Part shown: positions 50,763 to 64,000 of the stretch, piece after piece
How positions within the stretch are numbered: the stretch's first letter is position 1
Layout: each line of letters begins with the position of its first letter
Source: Salminus brasiliensis
Lineage: Eukaryota; Chordata; Actinopteri; Characiformes; Bryconidae
DNA: 64,000 nt
Assembly: GCF_030463535.1 (NCBI RefSeq)
Contig: NC_132880.1
Coordinates: forward strand, 36,488,842-36,552,841
Direction: 5' to 3'
The notes under the pieces: model-generated
Told to the model about the DNA's origin: nothing
Databases searched by the model: none
The model's input: the letters and a program-made list of their open reading frames with translations, nothing else
Made by a program: the position numbers and the translations under genes

Positions 50763-51670
50763 ACATATATTATTATGAATCGTGTGCGTAAATGCTTATT
50801 TTTAGATGCTTCTTTTAGCAAGTAAACGAGCTAAGCTTTCTGGCATTACAATGATACTGTTTTAAATAAAATGACTCAAAAAGGGACTAGAAATAAGAAT
50901 ATATTATAAAAAAAATAATGAATGAATGATGGATGATTCAGATGATATGGTAGTTTTTGCAGGGCAGTGAAAGATCTTTTGAAATGCTGTAGGAAACACA
51001 GAGGTAACTTGACAAGTGTGCTATGATTCGAACTGATTTATAAAGGCTGAACACCCAAATGGCTTTTTGAACATGATCATCACTAGTATGCTCTGTACAT
51101 ATGTTTTGCTTGTTTTTGACTGATTTGTTCTGTGCTGTAGTCTAAATGTGCTCTCTTCTCTGTAGCACTACGCTCCCCTGCTGGCCATGTTTAGTACTCA
51201 GGGCCAATCAGAACTGGTCTTGCTACTCAAGATTCAGGAGTACTGCTATGACAACATCCACTTTATGAAATCATTCTCCAAGATAGTGGTGCTGTTCTAC
51301 AAAGGTACGTCAACAGCAATACAGTATAATCCAAGATCTGTATTTGTTGTATTTCATACTGTTGACTCTGTCAACGTCACATTCTCTCTCTCGTTTTTTT
51401 TTTTTAGCCGATGTCCTTAGTGAGGAAGCAATTTTGAAGTGGTACAAAGACTCCCATGCTGCTAAAGGGAAAAGTGTCTTTTTGGAGCAGATGAAGAAGT
51501 TTGTAGAGTGGCTTCAGAATGCAGAGGAAGGTATAGAATTTCAGAGATTTGAAGTTTAAGCTGTTATAACCATAATCCAGAAGTGGAACATTTATTTACC
51601 ATTTTGTCCAGTACTGGTTCATATTCTATGTTCTCTGGCAGAGTCTGAGTCGGAGAAGGAGGAGGATTAG
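38448..51670 (+). CDS. bzw2: Basic leucine zipper and W2 domain-containing protein 2 (eIF5-mimic protein 1), 11 coding exons
   Basis: Cytosolic translation regulator. By family knowledge it mimics the eIF5 C-terminal domain, binds eIF2 and eIF3, and raises the stringency of start-codon choice. Coding exons: 38448-38511, 41126-41302, 45684-45787, 46549-46614, 47293-47428, 48407-48516, 49356-49526, 50253-50399, 51166-51304, 51408-51530, 51642-51670 (stop TAG). All have GT-AG ends, phases agree, and the total is 1266 nt or 421 aa (human BZW2 419). It starts [20 protein letters not shown], continues with a HEAT-like helical region ([14 protein letters not shown]) and ends with the W2 domain (about 250-415) and an acidic tail [10 protein letters not shown], the eIF5-type aromatic/acidic box region. 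[11 protein letters not shown] and [14 protein letters not shown] identify BZW2 rather than BZW1. The introns carry Tc1-like and other repeats. Intron 2 is the longest (4.4 kb). Confidence 0.97.
41793..42140 (+). mobile_element. Tc1/mariner-like transposon, internally deleted, in bzw2 intron 2
   Basis: Starts with the transposase N-terminal coding segment (aligned to 'atggtcaggcataaagatct' and 'aatgactttgacaagaac'), then jumps to pieces from the middle and the C-terminal end ('catgctgacatcttggtgcc' and 'agacaccacagg'). Frames are broken and the catalytic centre is deleted. Same family as 4783-4955. Confidence 0.7.
44160..44645 (-). repeat. DNA-transposon remnant in bzw2 intron 2
   Basis: 'tactccatggcgggttttga' with 'tgtatgctttggatcatta' and 'aatttaaatttgcctttaaa' nearby resemble a dispersed fish DNA-transposon region. 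Several short frames cover it without a protein signature. Class uncertain; strand nominal. Confidence 0.4.
44721..44762. repeat. (ATT)n microsatellite
   Basis: About 13 ATT units in bzw2 intron 2. Confidence 0.95.
45150..45265 (-). repeat. LINE 3' UTR fragment, inverted
   Basis: 'acaaactccctctgatcgag' and 'gaagaaaccttgagagggaa' with 'taagactcaaaccacccatc' match the 33.62-33.72 kb part of the LINE in the same orientation. In bzw2 intron 2, 420 bp before exon 3. Confidence 0.6.
45935..46500 (-). mobile_element. Tc1-like element remnant, antisense, in bzw2 intron 3
   Basis: Begins with the typical terminus 'tacagtactgtgcaaaagtc'. The following sequence ('gatgttgaggtttgggctcc' and 'gtccattgttctgagaattc') reads as an antisense, frame-broken transposase segment of a second Tc1-like family. 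It ends about 50 bp before exon 4. Confidence 0.5.
47012..47060 (-). mobile_element. Family B transposon terminus, fragment
   Basis: 'cactatgtccaaatgtttgc' with GGACACCCCTTCTAATGCA is the inverted right end of the family B element seen at 30595. Nothing of the body is left. In bzw2 intron 4. Confidence 0.6.
49800..50065 (-). repeat. Transposon-derived repeat in bzw2 intron 7
   Basis: 'gggtaccataatgtttggga' and 'attagtgaggattcgtctgc' belong to a dispersed fish repeat, probably from a DNA transposon. The 84-codon minus frame over it is a remnant, not a host gene. Class not certain. Confidence 0.45.
50703..50760. repeat. (GT)n microsatellite
   Basis: About 29 GT units in bzw2 intron 8. Confidence 0.95.
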
Positions 51671-52034
51671 CAGTCGGACCGCTGAAGATCTGCTCTTCAC
51701 AGTCTACTCTTTGTGGCCAGCCTGTTAGTGCACTGTAGTCTCCATGTCACTGCGTATTGCCTAGTACAAGGAGTCCTTAGACACTCAAGCACAACTCAAT
51801 GAAAAGCCATGGACCTCTGGGCTCTACGTCAAGAGTACAGGAGACGTCACATAGACAGCCTTTTAATAACAACCAACACACAGACACACTTTTTATCAAT
51901 GCTGTTCAGGTACGGTGTGAAAGACGTCAGCTTCTGCAGTAGATTTTCATTTGATCAAAGTCACTTGTATATGTATGCGATTGCTTTTTATTAAGAAAAA
52001 GGTGTTTTATATGTATTATGTCATTTAAATATCT

Positions 52035-52040
52035 ATTAAA
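52035..52040 (+). terminator. bzw2: Candidate poly(A) signal of bzw2
   Basis: ATTAAA about 365 nt after the bzw2 stop codon, the first good signal in the 3' flank. Later AATAAA motifs near 52665-52680 could serve a longer form. Confidence 0.45.
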
Positions 52041-52212
52041 ATTATTTTAACCCAGAAATCCTCTGATTTTACTGATGTTTGATAGAGGTCATGGGCAGTA
52101 GGGTGTACTATAGTGGTTTTGCTCTTATTCTAAAAACATTTATAAAATGTCTGAAAGCTTTAGCAGTCTAAATATCAATGTTATTTAATCTGCATATACT
52201 GAAATTAATAGA

Positions 52213-52213
<1 letters not shown>

Positions 52214-52278
<65 letters not shown>

Positions 52279-52305
52279 TGTGTGTGGGTGTGGGTGTGTG
52301 GGTGT
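52214..52305. repeat. (TG)n/(TGGG) microsatellite
   Basis: Long TG run grading into interrupted GGTG units, between bzw2 and rbbp4. Confidence 0.9.
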
Positions 52306-53077
52306 TCCTGCTCTACACATTTAAAGTCTTTTAAATGATGGACATGAGTGTACACGCATCGTGAGACTGTAGGGATTTCATTTGATCTATAATCAAGAGA
52401 AGCACAGACACAATTCCCATTGTCCTAGTAAGGCAAACACTTGATTATTGAATACAAATACAAAATTATACTAAACCTAATAATCTGAGCATTTTGTTGA
52501 GGCTGTGTTACACCAGTTTGATAGCAAGGAGAGTAGAGCTACCCCAAGGGTGACTACCAACACATTTTCAATAAGAAAACTTAAAATACTGGTTACTGTT
52601 GCTTTGCTTGAACAGAATTACATGTAACTTCTTTATCATTTTATTGTCCTACACATCATTTAAAGAAAATAAAAAAAATAAAAACTAGGAGTGCAGGATT
52701 AGACCAACTTGTGCTGTTACTTCTCCATGTACAAAAACGAGGGAGCGGGAAGAAGAGGAATATGTAGACTATATTCATATTTAAAAAGAACAAACATATA
52801 ACAAGTGATGCTGGTCAAGCTAGTCACCTTTTTCTCACCCTCTATGTCTATGTCTATGTTCGGCAACAAGCCACTTTTTGACTATTACACTCTCTGAATG
52901 CAGTTCGGTCTTTGCTAATAAACTGATAAGTGTAGTCAGATGTGTCCAATGGGCCAGTTTAAATAGTAATAAATAAAATCCTCTTCTGGGATCACATTTA
53001 AGCAATATTATAGCTACGATACGATCACCATCATCTCTTACTACGATAGAGCTCTTTTCACTTCCGACTTTGGTCGA
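52306..53077. other. Spacer between bzw2 and rbbp4
   Basis: AT-rich, no gene seen. The composition turns GC-rich and CpG-rich after about 53080. Confidence 0.5.
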
Positions 53078-53680
53078 TCACGTGATACAGTATGCGCCCA
53101 ATCAGTGGCCACGGCAATTGGCGCCCTCTTTGTCAATCCTCAGCGTTGTATACTTTGGCCGCGTTATAAATCGCACATTAATACACTAAACGGTGTTAAA
53201 CGTGTTCTGCAATTAGAAGTGCATCCACTAGTGTAGTATATAAAGTACATGAAGGTGTGGTTTGGGACGCAGCCTTCATTTCTGCTGTTGAAGTCTCCTT
53301 TTTGTTTACCGCCCGTATTCCGACAACGGGATTACGGGAGTGTCTCGCTTGCCTCGCTGGGATTGGCTAGAAGTGTCCCGCCTCCAGCTCTGGGATTGGC
53401 TAGTACTGAATGTAATATGCATATTTATGCGAACCAGGCGGGTGACGTACTGGCCTGCGGTAGCGCAGTGGGCGAGGAGTGGCGAAATACGGGTGGGGAA
53501 ACAGGGTGGTCCCGCCCATCTCGGCAGTCTCGGCGCTTCCATTGGCGGCGCGCGCGGCCGCGCTGGTTTCTGCTATAGAGTTTGGCGCGAACGTGCACGC
53601 CGGTGCGCGAGACAAAGAAGAGCGGCAGGATCACCCGCGGTCCCGAAAGTTGCCTGGTTTGCGGCCGTTAACGACTCGCC
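53078..53680 (+). promoter_or_regulatory. rbbp4: rbbp4 promoter, GC-rich, with CCAAT and E2F-type sites
   Basis: CpG-rich region before the start codon. Visible motifs: palindrome TCACGTGA near 53078 (USF/E-box type), AATTGGCGCC near 53115 (E2F-like), inverted CCAAT boxes at 53362, 53395 and 53541 (the first two within a repeated GGGATTGGCTAG), and a consensus E2F site TTTGGCGCGAA at 53581-53591, about 90 bp before the ATG. There is no TATA box in the proximal part. This fits a housekeeping, cell-cycle-linked gene; factor binding is inferred. Confidence 0.7.
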
Positions 53681-58353
<4,673 letters not shown>

Positions 58354-58962
58354 AGAACAATAGAACTTTGACTCTCCACCACACCTCACTGTCTCCATCT
58401 GACCATGTTCTTTCCCATCTCTTGGAACTGTGAACTGAATCAGACACATCAGCGGCCACCTACACAAGCAAAGAACACAATGTTCTTTCCCAAGAAAAGG
58501 AGGGGGAAATTGACTGGCAACCTTTTTATTACTTTGTGAAAAGTGTATTTTTCTATGAGAAATTGGTGGTTCTTTAGTTTTGGTTTAAAAGTAAGAATTA
58601 TAATCCCTCTCCTTTTTGAAGTGCTTTGTCCCCAGAGCTCTAAGCATTCTATGGGTTTTCTGAAAGTCCGTTTTCATTTTAAATGTATCAGAAGCAACTT
58701 GCGGCTAGCGACTACCTGCTTGGCGTGGTCTAATTTCGGGTGGCTGTCAATGGACAACATGGTAATTATTTTTATTTTTACATGTCTGCGAAAATGCGTC
58801 CTTCATATGTCGGGTCCACGGGATAACCTGTGTACTCTTTATTTTGTACTTTCTCAGTAATGGTCTGGTGAAGTTGTCCGTTTCATGTCTTTAATATTGT
58901 AAAATCCTTTTGTGGCTTTTCATCGTCTTCTTTATGTCTGTGTTATTGTACAGAACATTCAG

Positions 58963-58968
58963 AATAAA
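58963..58968 (+). terminator. rbbp4: Poly(A) signal of rbbp4
   Basis: AATAAA about 610 nt after the stop codon, followed by a TG/T-rich stretch. Defines a 3' UTR of roughly 58354-58990. Confidence 0.7.
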
Positions 58969-59240
58969 CTGTTTTTCACTGAACTGGTTCAGTCGTTCTA
59001 ATGATTTTAGTGTGCCTTGTAAACACCTCCCAATTTAATCTGCGTTTATTCAAAGTGATTATAATAAAGTGCTTCATCCATGTTATTCTAGCTGCTTATC
59101 TACGCCTGTCCAGCATCACTCGGTCAGTGTGTTCTGAGAGTCCCTGTATGATGCCCAAATATGTCCTTGTTCTCTCCTGTTGTCCTACCCTGTGGTTCTA
59201 AAGACAAATCACTAGCACTCAGACTATTGTATATAAAAGC

Positions 59241-59246
59241 TTTATT
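59241..59246 (-). terminator. sync: Poly(A) signal of sync
   Basis: AATAAA on the minus strand about 360 nt past the proposed sync stop. With the rbbp4 signal at 58963 it leaves about 270 bp between the two convergent transcripts. Confidence 0.6.
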
Positions 59247-59604
59247 CTCTTCACTCTGACTCACTTCCCTGTCAACACAGCAGGTACATCTAGAGCATTC
59301 TGAGCTGTTAAAGTGGGTAGATAAAAATCTGGGCAGCCTCCATCACACATACCTTGGTGATGTGACATTCAGAGACGCTGAGTGCTGGTTTATTTGAAGT
59401 TGCCTACTGCCTGCTTTTAAACATCTGTGTGGAGAGCGCACCCACATGCATGATTACACTGTTAACATTGTGGCACGGATTATTTACACTTAACACTTTA
59501 ACAGTTGTGTTTACGCTGCATACTACAAAAATAACATTCCATTAAAAAGTGAATTCTCTGAACATCACTAAAGAGTGCAAAATGTGGTCAAACACAAACA
59601 GTAA

Positions 59605-62354
59605 TCAGGTTTTTTCCTCCATCATTAGGATCTCCTGGGGGGGATGTTGTTCTTTCCGTTCTCTATGAAACAGAATGTGGACATGGTGGTTCAAGATCTC
59701 TCAATTTGCTGTATCGTAACATAGAAATTAGGATCAATTAAATGGTTTTAGTAGTGTGAAATACTTGCCTATAGAAGTATAGCTGCTTGACCAGGCTGTT
59801 CTTTAATGCCTCAATCTCCTTGATTTTGTTTATCTGAATCTGCAGCTCAGTTTTTAGCTCCCTGCTGTTCTCTTCAAGGTGATCTATTGTCTCCTGGAAA
59901 CAAATGCATTCAAGAAATCGTCAGTGTCATCCAAAAACCTTGTATCTCTAAAATTATGGAAGTGGAAGTCAATTTGGAGAATTTCTATTGGTCCACTCCT
60001 CATGAAATGTTTGACACAATGTACAGAACAACCGCCAGATTCAAACTAGGTGTCATCGCCCACAACGCTTTTTAACGTATACTAAATTACATACCCGATA
60101 CTGCTGCACATTTTCTTTCCTCTGCCTCTCCATCAGACGGATCCGCTCCTCCAAACGGGCCCTCTCAAGCCCCAGCCTCTGCTCTTCGTCTTTCAGAGGC
60201 CCCAGCTGAGCCTTTAGCTCTTGGCACTGCTCCCTGGACTTACATACAGCATCAGCACTGATTTCTCGTCTCTTTAATAAGGCCACAAGCCGAGGCTCAT
60301 ACCACTCTTCCAGCGCTTTGATTCCATCTTGGAGGTACTGCTGTAGGTCACTGGAGGCCCTTCGGCCTTGGGACAGATAGGAGCGTGTCTTATCCTTGCT
60401 GGACTCCTGGGTAATGTTCTCTTTCTGGTTTTGCAGGGCTTGTAGTTGGTCCTGGTGTTCAGAATGAAGCTGGTCAATCTCTTCAGTCAGCTTCACAACA
60501 TGGCCCTTCATCTCTTCCTGAGTGAAAGAATTTTTGGAGCAGACAGCAGCATTAGAAGCTCTCTATACTGGCAAAAGATCTTCAGAGGTGTAGAATTTGT
60601 TCTACATTTTTAACATAAACATTCTTATGGAGTTTCCTTTGTTTGGACACCTGGTTATTAGAACTCTCTTAAAATACCTAAAATAGTATGGAGATTCTTC
60701 AAACATCAAAAAGGCCCACATTTGAATATTTCAGTTACACAAATATTTTTTAAAGAGTGGTTCGGCAAATCACAACTGAAGGGTGGTGTATATATGGCTG
60801 CACGGTGGTCATAAGGCTACTACACCAGTCTTTTAGGACAACTGAAATGCAGCTACACGAACATTTCCAACGGTTTATTCAACAAGCGTTATGCAGCCTT
60901 TATGACCACTGACACTTGTTGGAATAAGCTTTTATGTATGTATATCATCGCTGTCCAATGAAAACCACGTATCTCCAAAATCCATGGAGAAAACAAAAAT
61001 GGAGATACATGGTTTTCACCGGACAGCAGCGATATGTAGGTTTATACTAGTTGTTATACAACAGTTAGTCCGGCCAGAAGCGTTCTAACGTTCTTTTCAT
61101 AAACACTGTATCACTCCGCTGAACGGCGTTGCTATAAATCATACAGCTAGCTAAAAAAAACTAACGTATAAAGAAGTAATGTAGCTAATCACTAGCAAAA
61201 GAACACAAGAACGACCCAAAACCAAACTAAAAGAATTAAGACACAAATACACAACAACAAAACACGAAGGGACAAGAAAAAAAACTTAAGTGTCTATGTA
61301 AGGAACTGGCGAAGGACCTGCAGGCTTTACAGTGAGCGAGTGGAGTCCGTTACTATGAGGTAGCAACAAGCTTGCTTTTTAAGGAACTAGCCATAAGGAA
61401 AGTTAAGGCACCGCTCAATTTACTTATTTATTACTTTATTTATTTATTTACAATACGTCACTCGCCTTCTGCTCATGTCTTCTTCATCACAGCCATGCTG
61501 TGTGTTATTTCAGGACAACACAGTCCCTCTCGTGTTCTATTGCTTTAATGAATGCTGGCCTACAGAAAAGCATTACCACTGGTTCTTTACAGATGCCACC
61601 TATAGGCAATGTCACTTCACAGTACCTGTGCTTGGTGTAACTGCCCCACTTCTTTCTGCTGCGTGGCCAAAGCCACCTGGCTCTGTGCGCAGTCCCTGGC
61701 GGTCAAGAACAAGCGTCTCTTGACCACTCGCATCTCCTCCTGCAAACTCTGCCTTTCCATTAAGGCCTTGGAGAGGAGGTTTTTTGCTTCCCCCAGCTCA
61801 GCCCTCAAAGACTGAACTTCCTCTGCCATAGGCTTCTCCAGCTCCAGAAGCTCCTGCACCAGCTCCTCCTTCCTGCGCTCTAGCTGGCTGACCTCCTCGA
61901 TGCAACTTTCAAATGATGTCCCGAGCTCCTTCATCTTCATGGTTTCAGACAGCACTGGTGCAGCTTCAGCTTCATCTACAACCATGGATACTGCTGCTTC
62001 TGGGACACCGTCTTCCAACTTGCCCATGTCCTCGAAGCCATTTCCTATTGACATATGCTCACCTTCTGAGAAGAAAGCTGGCGTGGTAGATTTAGTCTCG
62101 TGGGTGGCATCAAAGTCATCTAACTGTTCCAGCATCTGCCTCATAAGTCCATTAAATTCAGCCTGCAGTGCTTCCCGGCATTTCTGTGAATAGGCAACGG
62201 ATTCATTGGGAATAGCAAAAGCAGCCTCGATCTCCTCCAAGCAATCTTCAAAGTAGTCCTCATCTTCTTCCTCAATGAATAAGGGTTCGAATTTGCCCTC
62301 AGGCTCTGACAGAGGCCCACAGGCTTGCTCAAACTTAGTATCTTCACTCTCCAT
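59605..62354 (-). CDS. sync: Syncoilin, intermediate-filament-type coiled-coil protein, four coding exons
   Basis: By family knowledge syncoilin binds desmin and alpha-dystrobrevin at muscle Z-lines and neuromuscular junctions. Coding exons: 61626-62354 (ATG at 62354), 60095-60517, 59769-59893, 59605-59662 (stop TGA). Total 1335 nt, 444 aa (human 482). The N-terminus is acidic and disordered (FIEEEDEDYFEDCLEEIEAA). A heptad-rich rod follows: VSQLERRKEELVQELLELE, RVVKRRLFLTARDCA, QYLQDGIKALEEWYEPRLVA, RKENVQQYRETIDHLEENS and INKIKEIEALKNSLVKQLYF. Order and motifs (EEWYEPRL, KENVQQYR) parallel human SYNC (EEEYEPQF, DEEVQQYR). Introns 1 and 2 are GT-AG. The last has donor AG|GCAAGT, a GC-AG type. 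If it is not spliced, the frame ends after ten more codons at 59738. Human SYNC also adjoins RBBP4, which supports the name. An acceptor just before the ATG implies a further 5' non-coding exon. Confidence 0.9.
59925..60060 (+). mobile_element. MITE family C, partial copy in sync intron 2
   Basis: 'aaaaaccttgtatctctaaa', 'gagaatttctattggtccac', 'gacacaatgtacagaacaac' and 'gccagattcaaac' match the family body. It lies about 30 bp upstream (sync sense) of the exon 3 acceptor. Confidence 0.65.
60941..61036. mobile_element. MITE family C, hairpin form (termini only), sync intron 1
   Basis: The left terminus 'cgctgtccaatgaaaaccac' with GTATCTCCA and the right terminus, inverted, are nearly the same over about 35 bp with only about 25 bp between them. 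The body found at 27182-27409 is absent, leaving a foldback unit. Confidence 0.8.
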
Positions 62355-62854
62355 CCTCTATCTGTTAATTATCTGTAAATAATAATCACAAAAGAGGTTG
62401 AATGTCACTTTCCTTTCTATATTACTGGTTCAGTCCTAAACTGACACACACTGTGCTCATGAGCCATTTGCTTGGTTCTCTTCAGAGTGCTTCAGCGATG
62501 AGAGAGGCCCTGTTAATCAACCTTACTGTTTGTGTGTGTGTGCAGCACATTGTGGGTGTGAGATTCTTGCACAGTGTGCAGTACATGTAGAAGGTGGTGA
62601 AGTGAAGGCAACCCAAGAGACTGGAGGGCATGCAAGTCATTAAGCTGCAGCTGCCCAAAGCTAATGAACAGCTAACTTATGAGAAGCACAGACACAAATA
62701 TAGTGCTGGACTAACCACGGAACATGTAAGCATATCTACCTACACTATGAGCCAGTGTCTAAGCTTAAAATCAAGGGTTTTAATATACAGATTTAATGCC
62801 TGTTACTGTCGTTACATCCTTAAACATCTAGGAAAGCCTTCTGATAGATGTTAG
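62355..62854. other. sync: sync upstream flank
   Basis: Contains the presumed 5' non-coding part of sync, with an acceptor-like ATTTACAG about 20 nt before the ATG. No other gene seen. No clear TATA box recognised. Confidence 0.35.
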
Positions 62855-63205
62855 AATGTTGCTGCTGCAGGGATTTGATCCCATTCAGCCACAAGAGCAT
62901 TATTGAGGTCAGGTACTGATGTTAGCTGATCAGCTCTGGCTTGCAAATAGCCCTCCAAACCATCCCATGGGTGTTCCATGGTGCTTCATCACTCCAAAGA
63001 ACGTGATTCCACTACTTCACAGTCCACTGCCTGGGAGCTTTATCTGGCACTTGGCAGTGGGCATGGTGACCTTCGAGTCCCATTCTACTGGCAGTGCTCT
63101 TCTAGACATTATATGTGTGTGCGCATATTGTAACAGCTGTGTCAGCAATGAGCGTGCTGAAATAGCTGAATGCACCAATTGGATACTTTTGGATAGTTAC
63201 AGTCA
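62855..63205 (+). mobile_element. Non-autonomous DNA transposon (family B), 5'-truncated
   Basis: 'gtgcttcatcactccaaaga' with ACGTGATTCCACT, 'tgggagctttatctggcact' and 'agctgaatgcaccaattgga' align with the bodies at 20497 and 29992. The left terminus is missing and the right one is decayed ('tacttttggatag'). Confidence 0.6.
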
Positions 63206-63434
63206 TGTGAAAAAAAACTAGGTCAAATCTTTCACATATTTAATCATTTGGGCATCTGAACAATAATGAGAGGTAATGGAATTCAACATATACATCTGAA
63301 GAAATGCCTTTAAAAAATAAACTGTATGTGTAATTCATAGAAATGCAATTTGTTTTTGAGGGAAAACATTTTAATTGCTTGAATTAAAAATCAGGTGCAG
63401 AGGGGCCGGTCGTATTTTAAACACCAGGCATATA

Positions 63435-63784
63435 GGCTACGTTCACACAGCAGGTAAAGTGGCCCAAATCTGAAGTTTTTAAGCTATTCACACTGTCTTT
63501 TTAGCATATCTTATGTGGACCTACAGTTCACGCTCCTAAACTGACGCACATGACCCATTTTCCACTCTCCTCAGCACTCACAAATGCTGAGTCGGACAGA
63601 CATAAAAGTCACACAAATTCCAATCTTGCTATTCAGGCCGAGTGACATTGATCGCGTATTGTACATGTATCAGATTTCAATATCAGATATGAAATTGGGC
63701 CAAATCAGAATGAAAATGATAGATAACTCATGATGAAAAAAAGATCAGATTTGGGCCATTTTTACCTGTTGTGTGAATGTATCC
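63435..63784. mobile_element. MITE with about 45-bp terminal inverted repeats
   Basis: The left end 'ggctacgttcacacagcagg' with TAAAGTGGCCCAAATCTGA is mirrored by the right end, which in reverse reads 'ggatacattcacacaacagg' with TAAAAATGGCCCAAATCTGA. About 350 bp, no coding capacity. Superfamily uncertain (hAT or PIF/ISL2EU type); no clear target duplication beyond TA. Confidence 0.8.
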
Positions 63785-64000
63785 TTATTTTTGTTTGTTT
63801 GCTTTTGATTGTTGAAGTGAGCGGTATCACCATGGCAAGATTCCAAAGAGCTCTTTAGGCCTTCAGAAAGAAGGTTGTAGATGCATAAGAGTCTGAAAAG
63901 GGTTAAAAAAAGATTCCACTGTCCACAATATAATTTACAACATTGCAAGGTCAGGCTGTTCTAGCAAGTGTGAGATGTGTAAAGAAGTCTCCAACAATGC
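63785..64000. other. Window end, nothing recognised
   Basis: No gene or clear repeat. Confidence 0.4.

Noticed and set aside
61475-61815. Plus-strand frames over the sync first exon
   Set aside because: Antisense shadows of the sync coding exon.

Overview
The window is nuclear DNA of a ray-finned (teleost) fish. The evidence is intron-split vertebrate genes with GT-AG junctions, CA/TG microsatellites, and many tRNA-derived SINEs, LINE tails, Tc1-like remnants and MITEs of kinds common in teleosts. The repeat set suggests an otophysan fish (catfish, characin or electric-fish group), but that is only an impression. There are no bacterial operons, CRISPR arrays or viral genomes.

Four protein-coding genes can be rebuilt exon by exon. 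(1) sostdc1 (minus, 16.9-19.3 kb): a secreted cystine-knot antagonist of BMP and Wnt signalling, two coding exons, 187 aa. (2) bzw2 (plus, 38.4-51.7 kb): an eIF5-mimic translation regulator, 11 coding exons, 421 aa. (3) rbbp4 (plus, 53.7-58.4 kb): a WD40 histone chaperone, 12 coding exons, 424 aa. (4) sync (minus, 59.6-62.4 kb): syncoilin, an intermediate-filament-type coiled-coil protein, with a probable GC-AG last intron, about 444 aa. All four reading frames stay open across the junctions I assigned, and the lengths agree with or come close to the human proteins.

Layout: 1-16 kb is gene-poor with scattered repeats. 16-19.4 kb is sostdc1 with a TATA promoter. 19.4-38 kb is repeat-rich intergenic DNA. 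It holds a 5'-truncated LINE with a YADD reverse transcriptase (33.5-35.6 kb), a hAT MITE nested in a SINE, a near-perfect 44-bp-arm hairpin, and a DNA element carrying a foldback of about 100-bp arms. 38-52 kb is bzw2. 53-58.4 kb is rbbp4 behind a GC-rich promoter with CCAAT boxes and an E2F-type site. 59.2-62.4 kb is sync, tail-to-tail with rbbp4. 62.4-64 kb is repeats.

The genes do not form a pathway. The most notable arrangement is that sostdc1-bzw2 (neighbours on human 7p21) directly adjoin rbbp4-sync (neighbours on human 1p35). I found no convincing undescribed biological system. The best leads are structural: unexplained hairpins, nested transposons, the GC-AG intron and the linkage junction.
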